This document shows positions 8,419-17,397 of a stretch of 64,000 nt of DNA, piece by piece; position 1 is the first letter of the stretch, and each line of letters begins with the position of its first letter. The notes beneath the pieces were generated by a model. That model did not search any database. It was not told where the DNA came from and saw only the letters and a program-made list of their open reading frames with translations. The translations under genes were made by a program, and so were the position numbers. The DNA is taken from NCBI GenBank assembly GCA_003513495.1, contig DOPM01000043.1:1-64000 (forward strand), given 5' to 3'. This stretch comes from Desulfosporosinus sp. Its GTDB lineage: Bacteria; Bacillota; Desulfitobacteriia; Desulfitobacteriales; Desulfitobacteriaceae.

Positions 8419-9117
8419 ATGTTTCAATTCATACAAAGACTTTTAAAACCGCAACACTTCCACGATATCATTGAGTGTTTAGCAGCTGCTCTGGAAGCGA
8501 AAGATTTATATACAAGCGGTCATTCTACTAGGGTGGGGGATATGTCCTATGATTTGGGGCGCACCATGGGGCTTAAAGGTTCAGAACTAGAAAATATTCA
8601 TATAGCAGCACATCTTCATGATATTGGTAAGATGGGTATTTCAGAAAGCATTTTAAACAAAAGAGGTACACTTCTACCTCATGAATGGGCTCAAATACAA
8701 AACCATTCAGAGATTGGCTATAAAATTCTAGCCAAATCAAAAGGGCTTAAACAAATCGCTGAAATTGTGCTTCACCATCATGAGCGATGGGACGGGAAAG
8801 GTTACCCTAATGGCTTACGAAAGAATGAAATACCATTGGGTTCAAGAATTATTGGGGTGGCTGATGCTATAGACGCAATTACTTCGATACGACCCTATCG
8901 AAAAGCTTTATCTTGGGAGGAATGCTGGGATGAGGTAATTCTAAACAAAGGAATACAATTCGACCCAGTGGTTGTAGAAGCGTCAGAAAAGCTGTGGAAA
9001 AAATGGAGAGACAGATGGCTGGAGTCTCAAAAGAATCATGACAAGGAAATTGAAGGTTATGTGAGTAAGTTCTTACATATAGAAGAGAAACTTTACCGAA
9101 AGCCTAATGAGTTATGA
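8419..9117 (+). CDS. HD-GYP domain phosphodiesterase
   Basis: A 232-residue protein that is nearly all HD-GYP domain. Seen: AAHLHDIGKMGI (the HD pair), KRGTLLPHEW, NHSEIGYKIL, HHHERWDGKGYP (the GYP block), GSRIIGVADAIDAITSIRPYR and the closing GIQFDPVVV. These include the metal ligands of active c-di-GMP phosphodiesterases (RpfG family), so degradation of c-di-GMP to pGpG or GMP is likely. No receiver or sensor domain is attached. ATG 8419 is chosen because GGAGG lies just before it; an upstream GTG (8404) would place that site inside the gene. A GGDEF gene and a c-di-GMP riboswitch are in the same window. Confidence 0.88.
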   Translation: MFQFIQRLLKPQHFHDIIECLAAALEAKDLYTSGHSTRVGDMSYDLGRTMGLKGSELENIHIAAHLHDIGKMGISESILNKRGTLLPHEWAQIQNHSEIGYKILAKSKGLKQIAEIVLHHHERWDGKGYPNGLRKNEIPLGSRIIGVADAIDAITSIRPYRKALSWEECWDEVILNKGIQFDPVVVEASEKLWKKWRDRWLESQKNHDKEIEGYVSKFLHIEEKLYRKPNEL

Positions 9118-9156
9118 ATAGAATAAATACATATGTAAATGAGTTTACTATAGGGA

Positions 9157-9203
9157 ATCATGAAGGAAGGGGAGCGTTTAATACGCTCCCCTTCCTTCAT
9201 GAT
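9157..9203. terminator. Bidirectional terminator hairpin
   Basis: ATCATGAAGGAAGGGGAGCGT pairs perfectly with its reverse complement across a short loop. It separates the convergent HD-GYP and flavodiiron genes and probably serves both. Confidence 0.75.
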
Positions 9204-9222
9204 ATATAATTTTGCAAACTTC

Positions 9223-10419
9223 CTACTTAAGTGCTTCCCCGACACTCCGACCGAGTTCCAGACAACTTGCTGCTGCATCGCTATCCGGATTCCAGGTTAC
9301 CCTTAGGCCTTCATTTAGAAGTTCAAATCCGCCTTTGCTTAATTCAGAGGAAATGAGTTTAGTGTTTTCACCACTCCAGCCATAACTACCAAAGGCAACC
9401 GCTTTTTTGTTTTTAAATCCTAAACCTTTAATCATTTCTAGAATCCCAGCAACGGAGAAGAGGATGCCTTTATTGATAGTCGGTGAACCTACAATAATCG
9501 CCTTTGACTTAAAGACTTCAGAAATGATATCGTTTTTATCTGTGTGAGTAGAGTTGCAATTAAACAACTTTACGGTTACAGTTTTGTTACTTTGTTTGAT
9601 TCCGGCGGCTATTGTCTCGGCCATATGTCGGGTACTGTTCCACATTGTGTCATAGATGATAGTAATTTGATTTTCTTGGTAATCCTTTGCCCATCCCATA
9701 TACTTGTCAACTATTTGCAAAGGATTATCCCGCCAGATAACACCATGACTTGGACAAATCATATCCACAGGTAGGTTGAAGCTTAAGATTTCATTAATTT
9801 TATTTTCTACCATTTTACTGAACGGAGTTAAGATATTGGCATAATATTTAAGAGCTTCTTGATATAGCTCGGCTTGGTCGACTAAGTCATTAAACATATG
9901 CTCTGATGCCAAATGCTGGCCAAATCCGTCATTGCTGAAAAGAATATTATCCCCGGTCATATAAGTAAACATGGTGTCAGGCCAATGAAGCATTCTAGCC
10001 TCAACAAAAATAAATTCTTTTGAGCCAAGACTTAGTTTGTCCCCCGTTTTGACGGGTATAAAGTTCCAATCCTGATGATACTGGCCTTTTAAGGACTTAA
10101 TGGCATTAGCGGTACAGTAGATAGGGGTGTTGGGAATTTCTCTCATTAATTCGGGTAAAGCTCCACTATGATCGGGTTCACCGTGATTCGCAATGATGTA
10201 ATCGATCGAATTTAGGTCGATTTCTTGTTTCAGTTTAGAGACAAATTCCTTGGCAAAAGGAGTCCAAACAGTATCAATGAGGGCTGTTTTTTCATCACGG
10301 ACAAGGAACGAATTGTAGCTGGAACCTCGATGTGTAGAGTACTCGTCACCGTGGAACTTTTGCAATTCCCAGTCGATTTTACCTACCCATTTTACACTCT
10401 TGTTAATTTCAAAACTCAT
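9223..10419 (-). CDS. Flavodiiron protein (A-type flavoprotein, O2/NO reductase)
   Basis: A 398-residue two-domain protein. The N-terminal metallo-beta-lactamase-like domain carries the diiron ligand block HGEPDH (His79, Glu81, Asp83, His84), followed by the second-sphere His/Asp motifs; the C-terminal third is a flavodoxin domain (IIYDTMWNSTRHMA near 255, SPTINKG and SYGWSGE). It should reduce O2 to water or NO to N2O with electrons from rubredoxin or a similar donor, protecting an anaerobe. No rubredoxin domain is fused. ATG 10419 follows AGGAGG at the correct spacing; an in-frame extension to 10479 is unlikely. The gene appears monocistronic. Confidence 0.92.
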   Translation of the reverse strand: MSFEINKSVKWVGKIDWELQKFHGDEYSTHRGSSYNSFLVRDEKTALIDTVWTPFAKEFVSKLKQEIDLNSIDYIIANHGEPDHSGALPELMREIPNTPIYCTANAIKSLKGQYHQDWNFIPVKTGDKLSLGSKEFIFVEARMLHWPDTMFTYMTGDNILFSNDGFGQHLASEHMFNDLVDQAELYQEALKYYANILTPFSKMVENKINEILSFNLPVDMICPSHGVIWRDNPLQIVDKYMGWAKDYQENQITIIYDTMWNSTRHMAETIAAGIKQSNKTVTVKLFNCNSTHTDKNDIISEVFKSKAIIVGSPTINKGILFSVAGILEMIKGLGFKNKKAVAFGSYGWSGENTKLISSELSKGGFELLNEGLRVTWNPDSDAAASCLELGRSVGEALK

Positions 10420-10545
10420 GATGCAACCTCCTGAATTTAATTTAATAGTAAAACTCCAACTTTCTAGTGGGAGTGGCACCCCGTTCTGCTTTTAGACATT
10501 CGATGTTCGCCTTTTTAAGAAATTTCAATTGGAATAAATTTAGAG

Positions 10546-11754
10546 TTAACCCTCGAAGTTAGCTAATTTATAACGATTACGACCCTCCTGTTTTGCTTGA
10601 TAAAGAGCAGAATCTGCAGCTTCAACTAACGTTTTCGGTTGATATGTGTGATCAGCATGTCCGATAGCTACTCCTAGACTTATCGTGACTTTTGGTGTGA
10701 TGGAGGAAAGGCGATGGGGAATTTCTAAACTTTCTAGATTTACTCGTAAAGTTTCAGCAACCGTTAAAGCTCCTTCGATATCCGTGTTAGGGAGAACGAC
10801 CACAAATTCTTCTCCACCATACCGAGCAACAAAATCTGAAGGGCGTTTGAGGGAGTTCTTTAAGGAAGACGCTACTTGCCTAAGGCATTCATCCCCTTGT
10901 AAGTGACCATAAGTATCATTATACGCCTTAAAGAAGTCGATGTCACATAGTATGATTGCTATAGGTTCACTATTACGTGCGGAATGTAACCATAGCTGCT
11001 CGAGAAATTGATCAAAATGACGGCGATTTGCTATACCGGTTAATCCATCGATTGAAGAAAGAAGACTGAGTTCTTGATTCGCCTTTTCTAATTGAGACCT
11101 TTCATTGAGTAAAGTGTCTGCTAATGGCCTAAAAATATACAAACCAAGAAAAGCAAGGGTTAAAAGAATTGCTGCGCCGCTTGTAATCTCAACCATCCCA
11201 AGGCGTTGAACTTTAGCCTCACTTTCTTTCTGAAACATTGATACTATCTGATCTAGTGATTCCAAGAGGTTTTCGCTGTTTTGAAGCAGGTAAGTAAAGT
11301 GAGGATTATCTGGAGTAAGCAAATGCTCTGGTTCATTAGCTAAAGCAAGGGCCTCTGATGTATATCGGTTAAACCGTGTGTCCAAATTTATAGGTGGGCT
11401 AAAAAACACTTTTTGCATTTGAGGGGTTAAACTTTGCGATGATATTATATTAGGAGTATCCTCGATCAAGGCTTTGTGATTTCTTTGTAATTGATTTATT
11501 ATGCTTAATAGTTGCTTTCTAGATTGATCTCGCTCAGCAGAATCAGTGATGTAAACAAGTTCTACACTTAGAAGGGCCGCTTTCTGAGACAACCATCGTT
11601 GACTTCCACTTAAATTAACAAGTAAAGCACTATCCTTTTGAGTCAAGATTACAAGGTGCATTGTTATGAAAGTAGCAAGGGTCAATAAGGCAATCAAACC
11701 TAAGGCTGAAATATAAGTGCGCGTAAGCTTAGATAGGGAACGAATCTTCTTCAT
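10546..11754 (-). CDS. Membrane diguanylate cyclase with PilJ-like sensor domain
   Basis: A 402-residue protein. One membrane helix (about 10-35) leads to an extracytoplasmic domain with a SGSQRWLSQKAALL motif typical of the PilJ/NarX-like type IV pili chemotaxis N-terminal domain, then a second helix near 190-215 and a GGDEF domain. The catalytic motif is GGEEF and an RxxD inhibitory site (RPSD) sits five residues before it, so an active, product-inhibited cyclase is expected. ATG 11754 is chosen over a longer frame because of GGGGG upstream. It acts opposite to the HD-GYP protein 1.4 kb away. Confidence 0.88.
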   Translation of the reverse strand: MKKIRSLSKLTRTYISALGLIALLTLATFITMHLVILTQKDSALLVNLSGSQRWLSQKAALLSVELVYITDSAERDQSRKQLLSIINQLQRNHKALIEDTPNIISSQSLTPQMQKVFFSPPINLDTRFNRYTSEALALANEPEHLLTPDNPHFTYLLQNSENLLESLDQIVSMFQKESEAKVQRLGMVEITSGAAILLTLAFLGLYIFRPLADTLLNERSQLEKANQELSLLSSIDGLTGIANRRHFDQFLEQLWLHSARNSEPIAIILCDIDFFKAYNDTYGHLQGDECLRQVASSLKNSLKRPSDFVARYGGEEFVVVLPNTDIEGALTVAETLRVNLESLEIPHRLSSITPKVTISLGVAIGHADHTYQPKTLVEAADSALYQAKQEGRNRYKLANFEG

Positions 11755-11990
11755 AGCATACCCCCTAGAGGCAACGTTCATAGACAGCATAGATATAAGT
11801 TGTTCGCTACTGACATCCTGTTCTACCTTCTACGTTTCTCTAAAATAATCCTGCATAATGAATAAATTTATTTAAAAATATTATAACTTAAAAGGAAATA
11901 CAATCAAGTAGTCGATTCTTATCCTAAGAAAAGTTGCTAACCTATTATTTGACCACTTTAGGATAACCTGCTACGCTAATATCGTATATT

Positions 11991-12011
11991 GATATCGGAG
12001 AAAGATATCGG
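11991..12011 (+). promoter_or_regulatory. GATATCGG direct repeat upstream of padR
   Basis: GATATCGG occurs at 11991-11998 and 12004-12011, just after the AT-rich stretch TATCGTATATT. Two identical sites 20 bases before a PadR gene suggest an autoregulatory operator. There is no experimental consensus to compare with. Confidence 0.35.
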
Positions 12012-12031
12012 TAATATGTAGAGGTGATACA

Positions 12032-12343
12032 GTGGAAAAACAAATCTACCGAAAGCTATTCTTGGGGTTTATTCAGATTCACATTCTTCATCATGCAAAA
12101 AAAGATCCCATATTCGGTTCCTGGATGTTAAAGGAGCTTCGTGAGCATGGATATAATTTGAGCGCAGGGACTTTATATCCGCTCCTGCATACCATGGATT
12201 CAGCTGGTTTGTTAGAAAAAGAAGATAGGAACGTTGATGGAAAAATTCGAAAGTACTATAAAACGACGGAAAAAGGAAGCGATGTATTGCAGGAAGCGAA
12301 AAATAAAGCCTATGAGCTTTTCAAAGAACTTAATGAACAATGA
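12032..12343 (+). CDS. PadR family transcriptional regulator
   Basis: A 103-residue winged-helix regulator. Seen: the PadR core IHILHHAKKDPIFGSWMLKELREHGYNLSAGTLYPLLHTMDSAGLLEKE with the characteristic SxGTLYPLL recognition helix, and a short C-terminal helix for dimerisation. The start is GTG preceded by GAGGTGAT. It is the first gene of an apparent operon with fetA and fetB, so it probably controls that exporter. Confidence 0.88.
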   Translation: MEKQIYRKLFLGFIQIHILHHAKKDPIFGSWMLKELREHGYNLSAGTLYPLLHTMDSAGLLEKEDRNVDGKIRKYYKTTEKGSDVLQEAKNKAYELFKELNEQ

Positions 12344-12367
12344 ATTATACAAGGGAGTGATAATCAA

Positions 12368-12988
12368 ATGTACACACTACGTGGTGTGAAATATAAAAGT
12401 ATATTAAATATAGACCAACTAGAAATTCCTAAAGAGAGGATCACCTGTATAATTGGAGAAAGCGGAAGTGGGAAGACAACACTTTTAAAGTTATTAAACC
12501 ATTTAATCAGCCCGGATGAAGGGCAAATCTTGTTTCAGAATAGACCTCTATCCCAATGGGATCCGATTGTGCTCAGACGAAAAGTCATGATGCTTTCACA
12601 GTCTCCAGTAATTTTTGAAGGATCTGTAAGGGATAATTTATTAATCGGATTTAAGTTTTGCGAAAAGCCTCAAGTAGGTGATGCTAAAATCCAGGAAGCC
12701 ATAAAAATCGTTCAATTAAATAAGGATATGTCACTTAATGCCAGTTTTCTATCTGGTGGGGAAAAACAACGTTTGGCTATGGCAAGAGTTTTACTGCTGG
12801 AACCAAACGTTTTTCTTTTGGATGAACCTTCCTCAGCATTAGATGAAGAGACGGCCCAATCAGTAATGGAGCAAATGGTCAAAGAAGTCAAACGTTTGAA
12901 GAAAACAATGATTATGGTAACCCACTCTAAAGCCTTAGTTCAAGGTTTTGCTGAGCATATCATAGAAATAAAAAAGGCAATGCAGTGA
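12368..12988 (+). CDS. fetA: ABC transporter ATPase, FetA/YbbL type
   Basis: A 206-residue ATPase with Walker A GESGSGKTT, Q-loop, signature LSGGEKQRLAMAR and Walker B VFLLDEPSSALD. The short length and its coupling to a FetB-type permease 19 bases downstream match the FetAB pair, reported in E. coli to promote iron export and oxidative-stress resistance. It starts 24 bases after padR. Function in this organism is inferred from the pairing. Confidence 0.85.
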   Translation: MYTLRGVKYKSILNIDQLEIPKERITCIIGESGSGKTTLLKLLNHLISPDEGQILFQNRPLSQWDPIVLRRKVMMLSQSPVIFEGSVRDNLLIGFKFCEKPQVGDAKIQEAIKIVQLNKDMSLNASFLSGGEKQRLAMARVLLLEPNVFLLDEPSSALDEETAQSVMEQMVKEVKRLKKTMIMVTHSKALVQGFAEHIIEIKKAMQ

Positions 12989-13007
12989 AAACAAAGGAGG
13001 CCATTTT

Positions 13008-13787
13008 ATGCAGGCGAACATAGATTTATCGATTTGGCAAATGACTGCAGCTTATATTTTTATTCTTGTGCTCATAGTCATAGTTAGATTCAAAGGGATT
13101 CCGAGAGAAAAAGAAATTCTAATTTCTTCCCTGAGAATGACCATTCAACTAGTGCTTGTTGGTTATATACTTGCTTTTGTATTTGAACATAGCCATCCCG
13201 TTTATACTCTGGGGATTATCACCATTATGCTTATCTTTGCTATCAATAACATCTTTAATCGAACTATATTGCAGTTGTCATCTGAAATAAAGAAGGTCAT
13301 AGCTCTTTCTATGACCTTGGGAATCCTTGCAAGTATAGCTTATTTTGTGCTTATAGTATTGCAGGTGTACCCTTGGTACGAACCCAGATATATCATCCCG
13401 ATTGCAGGTATGATCATCGGCAACTCCATGACAGGTATCTCGTTGGGTGTTAAAACACTTGTCGAAGGAATGACGACCAATAAACAACTAGTTGAAGCTG
13501 CCCTGATTCTTGGAGCGTCGCCTAAAATGGCCTCTGAGCAGGTTGTGAAAAGCGCGTTTGATGCCGCTATGATGCCGACCATTAACTCTATGGTCGGGAT
13601 GGGTATCGTCTTTTTACCGGGTATGATGACGGGTCAAATACTCGGCGGTGCTTCACCCGTTATAGCGATAGAATATCAAATCGCTGTGATGCTAGGTATT
13701 GTTGGCAGTGTTTCATTAACCGTATTACTTTTTGTACAGTTGGGCTACAAAACGTTTTTTAATTCTCGCAGTCAAATTAAGCTATAA
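13008..13787 (+). CDS. fetB: FetB-type permease (UPF0014), putative iron exporter
   Basis: A 259-residue integral membrane protein with about seven hydrophobic segments. Family blocks visible include REKEILISSLRMTIQLVLVGYIL near the N-terminus, PIAGMIIGNSMTGISLG, EAALILGASPKMA and PTINSMVGMGIVFLPGMMTGQILGGASP. These are diagnostic of the UPF0014/FetB family. The start follows AAAGGAGG. Together with the P1B-4 ATPase and the Fur-like site, it gives this window several metal-homeostasis genes. Confidence 0.9.
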   Translation: MQANIDLSIWQMTAAYIFILVLIVIVRFKGIPREKEILISSLRMTIQLVLVGYILAFVFEHSHPVYTLGIITIMLIFAINNIFNRTILQLSSEIKKVIALSMTLGILASIAYFVLIVLQVYPWYEPRYIIPIAGMIIGNSMTGISLGVKTLVEGMTTNKQLVEAALILGASPKMASEQVVKSAFDAAMMPTINSMVGMGIVFLPGMMTGQILGGASPVIAIEYQIAVMLGIVGSVSLTVLLFVQLGYKTFFNSRSQIKL

Positions 13788-13828
13788 CTGTATACGAATA
13801 TATAATAGCCATCTTAAAATACGTTAAG

Positions 13829-13861
13829 AGGGGTATGTAATTCTATGAATTACATACCCCT
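13829..13861. terminator. Hairpin between convergent fetB and cytochrome genes
   Basis: AGGGGTATGTAATTC pairs perfectly with GAATTACATACCCCT around a 3-base loop. No clear T-run follows on either side, so it may be a terminator or an mRNA-stabilising hairpin. Confidence 0.55.
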
Positions 13862-13905
13862 GTCGTGTTATGGAGTATTTGGAAAACACTTATCGAGATT
13901 AAAGA

Positions 13906-14979
13906 TTACTTAGCTAGTTCAGGAAAATGTTTCTTAATCAATTCGATAAATGCAGGATTTCTTATCTCGGTTGGTTTTGTTGCAGGGTCGTCTTGAAGAT
14001 CTTCATATTTCATTGCTCCGAAACTGTGATCTTTTGTGAAATGGCCTCGATCATCAGTTGGATTCTTCCACATTAATTTATCTAAATTAAAGGTTTTTCC
14101 AGCGTGGCATTTCAAACAATTATCAGTTGGTTTGTCCGTCGGTAGGAGAGAGCCATTGGCATTAGCCTTATGGGATGTATGACAAGTGAGACACTGATTC
14201 ATTTCTGAGCTTTGAGCATGTTTACTAGCAAAGTAATTTCGTGTACCATAGTGATTGTTTGCAATAAAGGTTCCTTGATCATTTTTAGATGGATTACTTT
14301 CATGACAGGTATTACACGAATTTCTCGCAACTTCAGAGCTCATTGTTCCCTTCTTATCGGTGGCACTGACGTGATTTCCAGCGGGTCCATGGCAAGATTC
14401 GCAGGATATACCATAATTAGGAGATCCAGTTTCAACTCCAGGCGAATGACATTTTGCACAGTTGGCGTAACTTTCAGCAGTCCAATCGTTTTTGCCATCT
14501 TTGTCAATATCAGCTTTCTTTGGAGGTTCAACCGCCCATTTGTCGTTTGTTTTCTTAAGTGCTCCAACACGATAAAATTGATTTTTAAATCCAGCTTCTT
14601 TAGGAATTTCCGCAATAATATAGTTGTTCACCATAACCCCATAGACTTTCGCTTTAGATAAATCTAGAGTCGTCGATGTAGGTTTTTCCTTGTTGGCGGC
14701 ATCAAAAATAGTAATTGGTTCTAGAGGTTTATCAAGCGGAAAGGCGGAAAGCGGTTTGAACGTATCATAGTGTTTTGTATGAGTTACATTCTCATAGGAC
14801 TCAGTGTGGCAGGCTTTACATGATTCGTCACCAACATAGCTAACCTTTGGAGTTTCCGTTAGCTGCGGTCCAGATGGCTGAGTAGAAGGGGTTTCATCTG
14901 CTTGGTTGCAACCCATGGTTAATACTGTTAAGAATGTAAGAGAAATAATTGAGGCTAAAAAGGGTTTTTTCCAGTTCAT
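13906..14979 (-). CDS. Six-heme c-type cytochrome lipoprotein
   Basis: A 357-residue exported protein. A signal peptide ends in the lipobox LTMGC (Cys about 24), so it should be anchored on the outer face of the membrane. Six CxxCH heme sites are present: CKACH, CAKCH, CESCH, CNTCH, CLTCH and CLKCH. The pattern is that of the cytochrome c554/NapC-associated multiheme group, used as electron carriers or terminal reductases. No second subunit lies beside it. The gene is divergent from the Cache-HAMP-HTH regulator, which could control it. Electron partner and substrate are unknown. Confidence 0.9.
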   Translation of the reverse strand: MNWKKPFLASIISLTFLTVLTMGCNQADETPSTQPSGPQLTETPKVSYVGDESCKACHTESYENVTHTKHYDTFKPLSAFPLDKPLEPITIFDAANKEKPTSTTLDLSKAKVYGVMVNNYIIAEIPKEAGFKNQFYRVGALKKTNDKWAVEPPKKADIDKDGKNDWTAESYANCAKCHSPGVETGSPNYGISCESCHGPAGNHVSATDKKGTMSSEVARNSCNTCHESNPSKNDQGTFIANNHYGTRNYFASKHAQSSEMNQCLTCHTSHKANANGSLLPTDKPTDNCLKCHAGKTFNLDKLMWKNPTDDRGHFTKDHSFGAMKYEDLQDDPATKPTEIRNPAFIELIKKHFPELAK

Positions 14980-15024
14980 TGAGTCGTTCCTCCTTTAATC
15001 TTGTATCCATATTTGTTATTTTCT

Positions 15025-15039
15025 TGACCAGATAGGTCA
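15025..15039. promoter_or_regulatory. Small palindrome between cytochrome and regulator
   Basis: TGACCAGATAGGTCA has perfect 5-bp arms around a 5-base centre. It lies 46 bases upstream of the cytochrome start codon in the shared divergent region, a plausible operator. The remaining 300 bases of this gap are AT-rich with nothing else recognised. Confidence 0.3.
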
Positions 15040-15347
15040 GGATGACAGGTGTTATTAGACTTTAAAGATTATGAGCTTAGTTTGCTTAGAAACTAATCGG
15101 ATAATGCTTGGATATTAATATATTTCGCATGAAATTTATGGAAAAGAATCTCAAAATTCTCTATCCATATTCGAATGCCATAAAAATACCCAAGTTGAGT
15201 TACTTCTATATCATAAAGAAGCGTAAAGATTCGTTTTTTTTCAATAAATATGGCAGAAGTTAAAGGTTTTTGAATTTTATCCTCGAATTAAGTTCAAATA
15301 AACTATTGGGGTATAGACATATGTAGTCGAAAGAGGTGAACTTCGTC

Positions 15348-16475
15348 GTGCGTTCGCTCAAACACCAGATTCTTATATTGTTGTTGAGTTCGCTCGTTTT
15401 GTTGGCAGTTAGCTTTCTCGTATTGGTTGGGGTATACATGAAAGATCGTGCCGTAGCCACCGCGATTATCAAAGTAAAAGCAGATTTGGCAACCTGTGAA
15501 GAGATTCTAAATAAGACATATCCCGGCTCGTGGTCAGAACAAGGCGGAAACCTTTATAAAGGACCCGTAAAAATAAGCCTTAATAATGATATTGTGGATC
15601 ATTTATCTAGTCTTACAGGGGACACTGTCACCGTATTTCTAGGAGACACGCGAGTCGCTACTACTGTACGTGGTTCAAACGGTGAACGAGTTATTGGGAC
15701 GAAGGTTTCTTCTAATGTGGCCCAGACGGTATTGAAAAATGGTCAGACCTATGTGGGAGAGGCTGATGTTGTAGGTGAATGGCACCAAGCGGGTTACATT
15801 CCATTACGTACAGATAATGGAAACATTATTGGGATTTTTTACGTAGGAATTTCTCATTCCTATGAGCAAGATATTTTTACTAGATCTTTACTTAAGATGG
15901 CTGGAATAGGACTGGCCTTAACCATCCTGGTGGCGTTTCTTACCTGGTTTTTCCTTCAGAGAGTTATCGTTAATCCTTTGCACAATATCATGTTAGGAAC
16001 TCGGGACGTAGCAACCGGTCATCTCACTGAGAAGATAAACGTTTCCGGAGCTAAGGAAATAGGGGAGCTTGAGGATGCCTTTAACCAAATGGTTGAACAA
16101 ATCCAATCTCTAACTGGAGAGATAAACAGAGTCACTAGCAATAGTTCTGAAAATAGCCCACCTGAAACTAACCACCATGAAAATAACCATTCGATTTCTA
16201 CTGGGTATATACCTCTACCCAACCTATCGGCTGTTGGATCGTTCGGAGAAATGGTTTTGCCTAAAGGTTTGCATCAAGCTACTCTAGGCCAAATAGTTCA
16301 GTTTTTAAATGCGAATCGTCGTCCTCTTTCTGCTGAGGAAGTTGCAGAAGGAGTTAAGCTGACAAGGGTTACAGTACGCCGTTACCTAGAATTCCTCGAA
16401 CAAAATGGAACATTAAAATCTGAACAGAAGTATGGAACAGTGGGACGGCCCGTCAAGATCTTTATCCCGTTGTAA
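15348..16475 (+). CDS. Membrane one-component regulator: Cache-HAMP-helix-turn-helix
   Basis: A 375-residue protein with an unusual architecture. A membrane helix (about 5-30) is followed by an extracytoplasmic single-Cache domain (about 35-170, with GERVIGT, GQTYVGEADVVG and GIFYVGISHSYE), a second helix (about 178-200) and a HAMP domain (about 200-250). A linker leads to a C-terminal helix-turn-helix (about 305-365: RPLSAEEVAEGVKLTRVTVRRYLEFLEQ, ending YGTVGRPVKIF) like that of CitB/DcuR response regulators. There is no kinase, receiver or methyl-accepting domain. It should sense an external, probably carboxylate-like, ligand and bind DNA from the membrane. GTG 15348 is preferred, with AGAGG upstream. 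Confidence 0.82.
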   Translation: MRSLKHQILILLLSSLVLLAVSFLVLVGVYMKDRAVATAIIKVKADLATCEEILNKTYPGSWSEQGGNLYKGPVKISLNNDIVDHLSSLTGDTVTVFLGDTRVATTVRGSNGERVIGTKVSSNVAQTVLKNGQTYVGEADVVGEWHQAGYIPLRTDNGNIIGIFYVGISHSYEQDIFTRSLLKMAGIGLALTILVAFLTWFFLQRVIVNPLHNIMLGTRDVATGHLTEKINVSGAKEIGELEDAFNQMVEQIQSLTGEINRVTSNSSENSPPETNHHENNHSISTGYIPLPNLSAVGSFGEMVLPKGLHQATLGQIVQFLNANRRPLSAEEVAEGVKLTRVTVRRYLEFLEQNGTLKSEQKYGTVGRPVKIFIPL

Positions 16476-16525
16476 AAAGGTTCCCGATGGGGGCGTCCCA
16501 TTTTAAAAAACATATATTTTTTCAG

Positions 16526-16557
16526 AGACTCCTCTTTAATTAGGTGGAGTCTTTTTT
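16526..16557 (+). terminator. Terminator after the Cache-HAMP-HTH gene
   Basis: AGACTCC pairs with GGAGTCT, followed by TTTTTT. Confidence 0.75.
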
Positions 16558-16614
16558 AGTTCAAGGGTTGGGTACCGTTAGTTGTTATTATTATCAAGTG
16601 CAATTGTATTGTTA

Positions 16615-16643
16615 TGGACAAATAGTTATCAGACTAGTATGCA
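16615..16643 (+). promoter_or_regulatory. Candidate promoter for the hydrogenase operon
   Basis: TGGACA (16615-16620), 17 bases, then TATGCA (16638-16643), in the 330-base gap before hydC. The match is moderate. No other element, including a full Rex or FNR box, was recognised in this gap. Confidence 0.3.
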
Positions 16644-16890
16644 TATTTGGACTTAACTACTTACTTCGCCATTTTCTTAATTAATAAAATTTTCTTTATT
16701 CACAAAACGCTTATTTAATGTCCAAAAACACGACAGATCGAGTGAAGGAAGCTAAACTAGAAATAAAAACCGACGTTCCCCATTAGATATCGATAAGCCG
16801 TAGAGATTAAATTTGGAGAAAGCGCAAAATCAATTAAGAAAGAGGTGTAAATGAAGGTAACATTCGCTGGTAGTAAAAAGGAGGATTTTC

Positions 16891-17379
16891 ATGTGTGATA
16901 CAGCTTCGCCAAATCAGTTTGTCAAAAAGCTAGATGATTATATCGACAGTTTGACCAATAAAAAGGAAAATCTTATTGGGGTCCTTCATTACGCTCAAGA
17001 AATATATGGATACTTACCTAATAATGTTCAATGGCATATCGCTCAGAAACTGGATATACCTTCCGCAATGGTCTATGGTGTTGTCAGCTTTTATTCTTTT
17101 TTTACAATGATACCCAGGGGAGAACACGTGGTTAATGTGTGCACCGGTACCGCTTGTTTTGTTCGAGGGGCTGAAAAATTAAAAGAAGAACTTGAAAATC
17201 AGCTTAAGATTAAAGCTGGGGAAACTACTCCAGATAATCTGTTTACCTTAGAAACTTTGCGTTGTGTTGGAGCCTGTGGGCTCGCTCCAGTCATGATCGT
17301 CGATGGTGAAGTGCATGGACGCATGCACGAACCCCAAGCCATTAACGAGGTCTTGGCAAAGTATCGCCCAGAAAGTTAA
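16891..17379 (+). CDS. hydC: NuoE-like [2Fe-2S] subunit of NAD(P)-linked [FeFe] hydrogenase
   Basis: A 162-residue thioredoxin-like ferredoxin of the NuoE/HydC/HndA family. The four cluster cysteines are visible as CTGTACFVRG (with C-x4-C spacing) and CVGACGLAP. It passes electrons between the flavin subunit and the rest of the complex. AAAGGAGG precedes the start. It is the first gene of a three-gene operon with hydB and hydA; a 105-base gap holding a palindromic repeat separates it from hydB. A paralogue lies at 60080. Confidence 0.92.
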   Translation: MCDTASPNQFVKKLDDYIDSLTNKKENLIGVLHYAQEIYGYLPNNVQWHIAQKLDIPSAMVYGVVSFYSFFTMIPRGEHVVNVCTGTACFVRGAEKLKEELENQLKIKAGETTPDNLFTLETLRCVGACGLAPVMIVDGEVHGRMHEPQAINEVLAKYRPES

Positions 17380-17397
17380 GCAGCGAATACATGAGGT

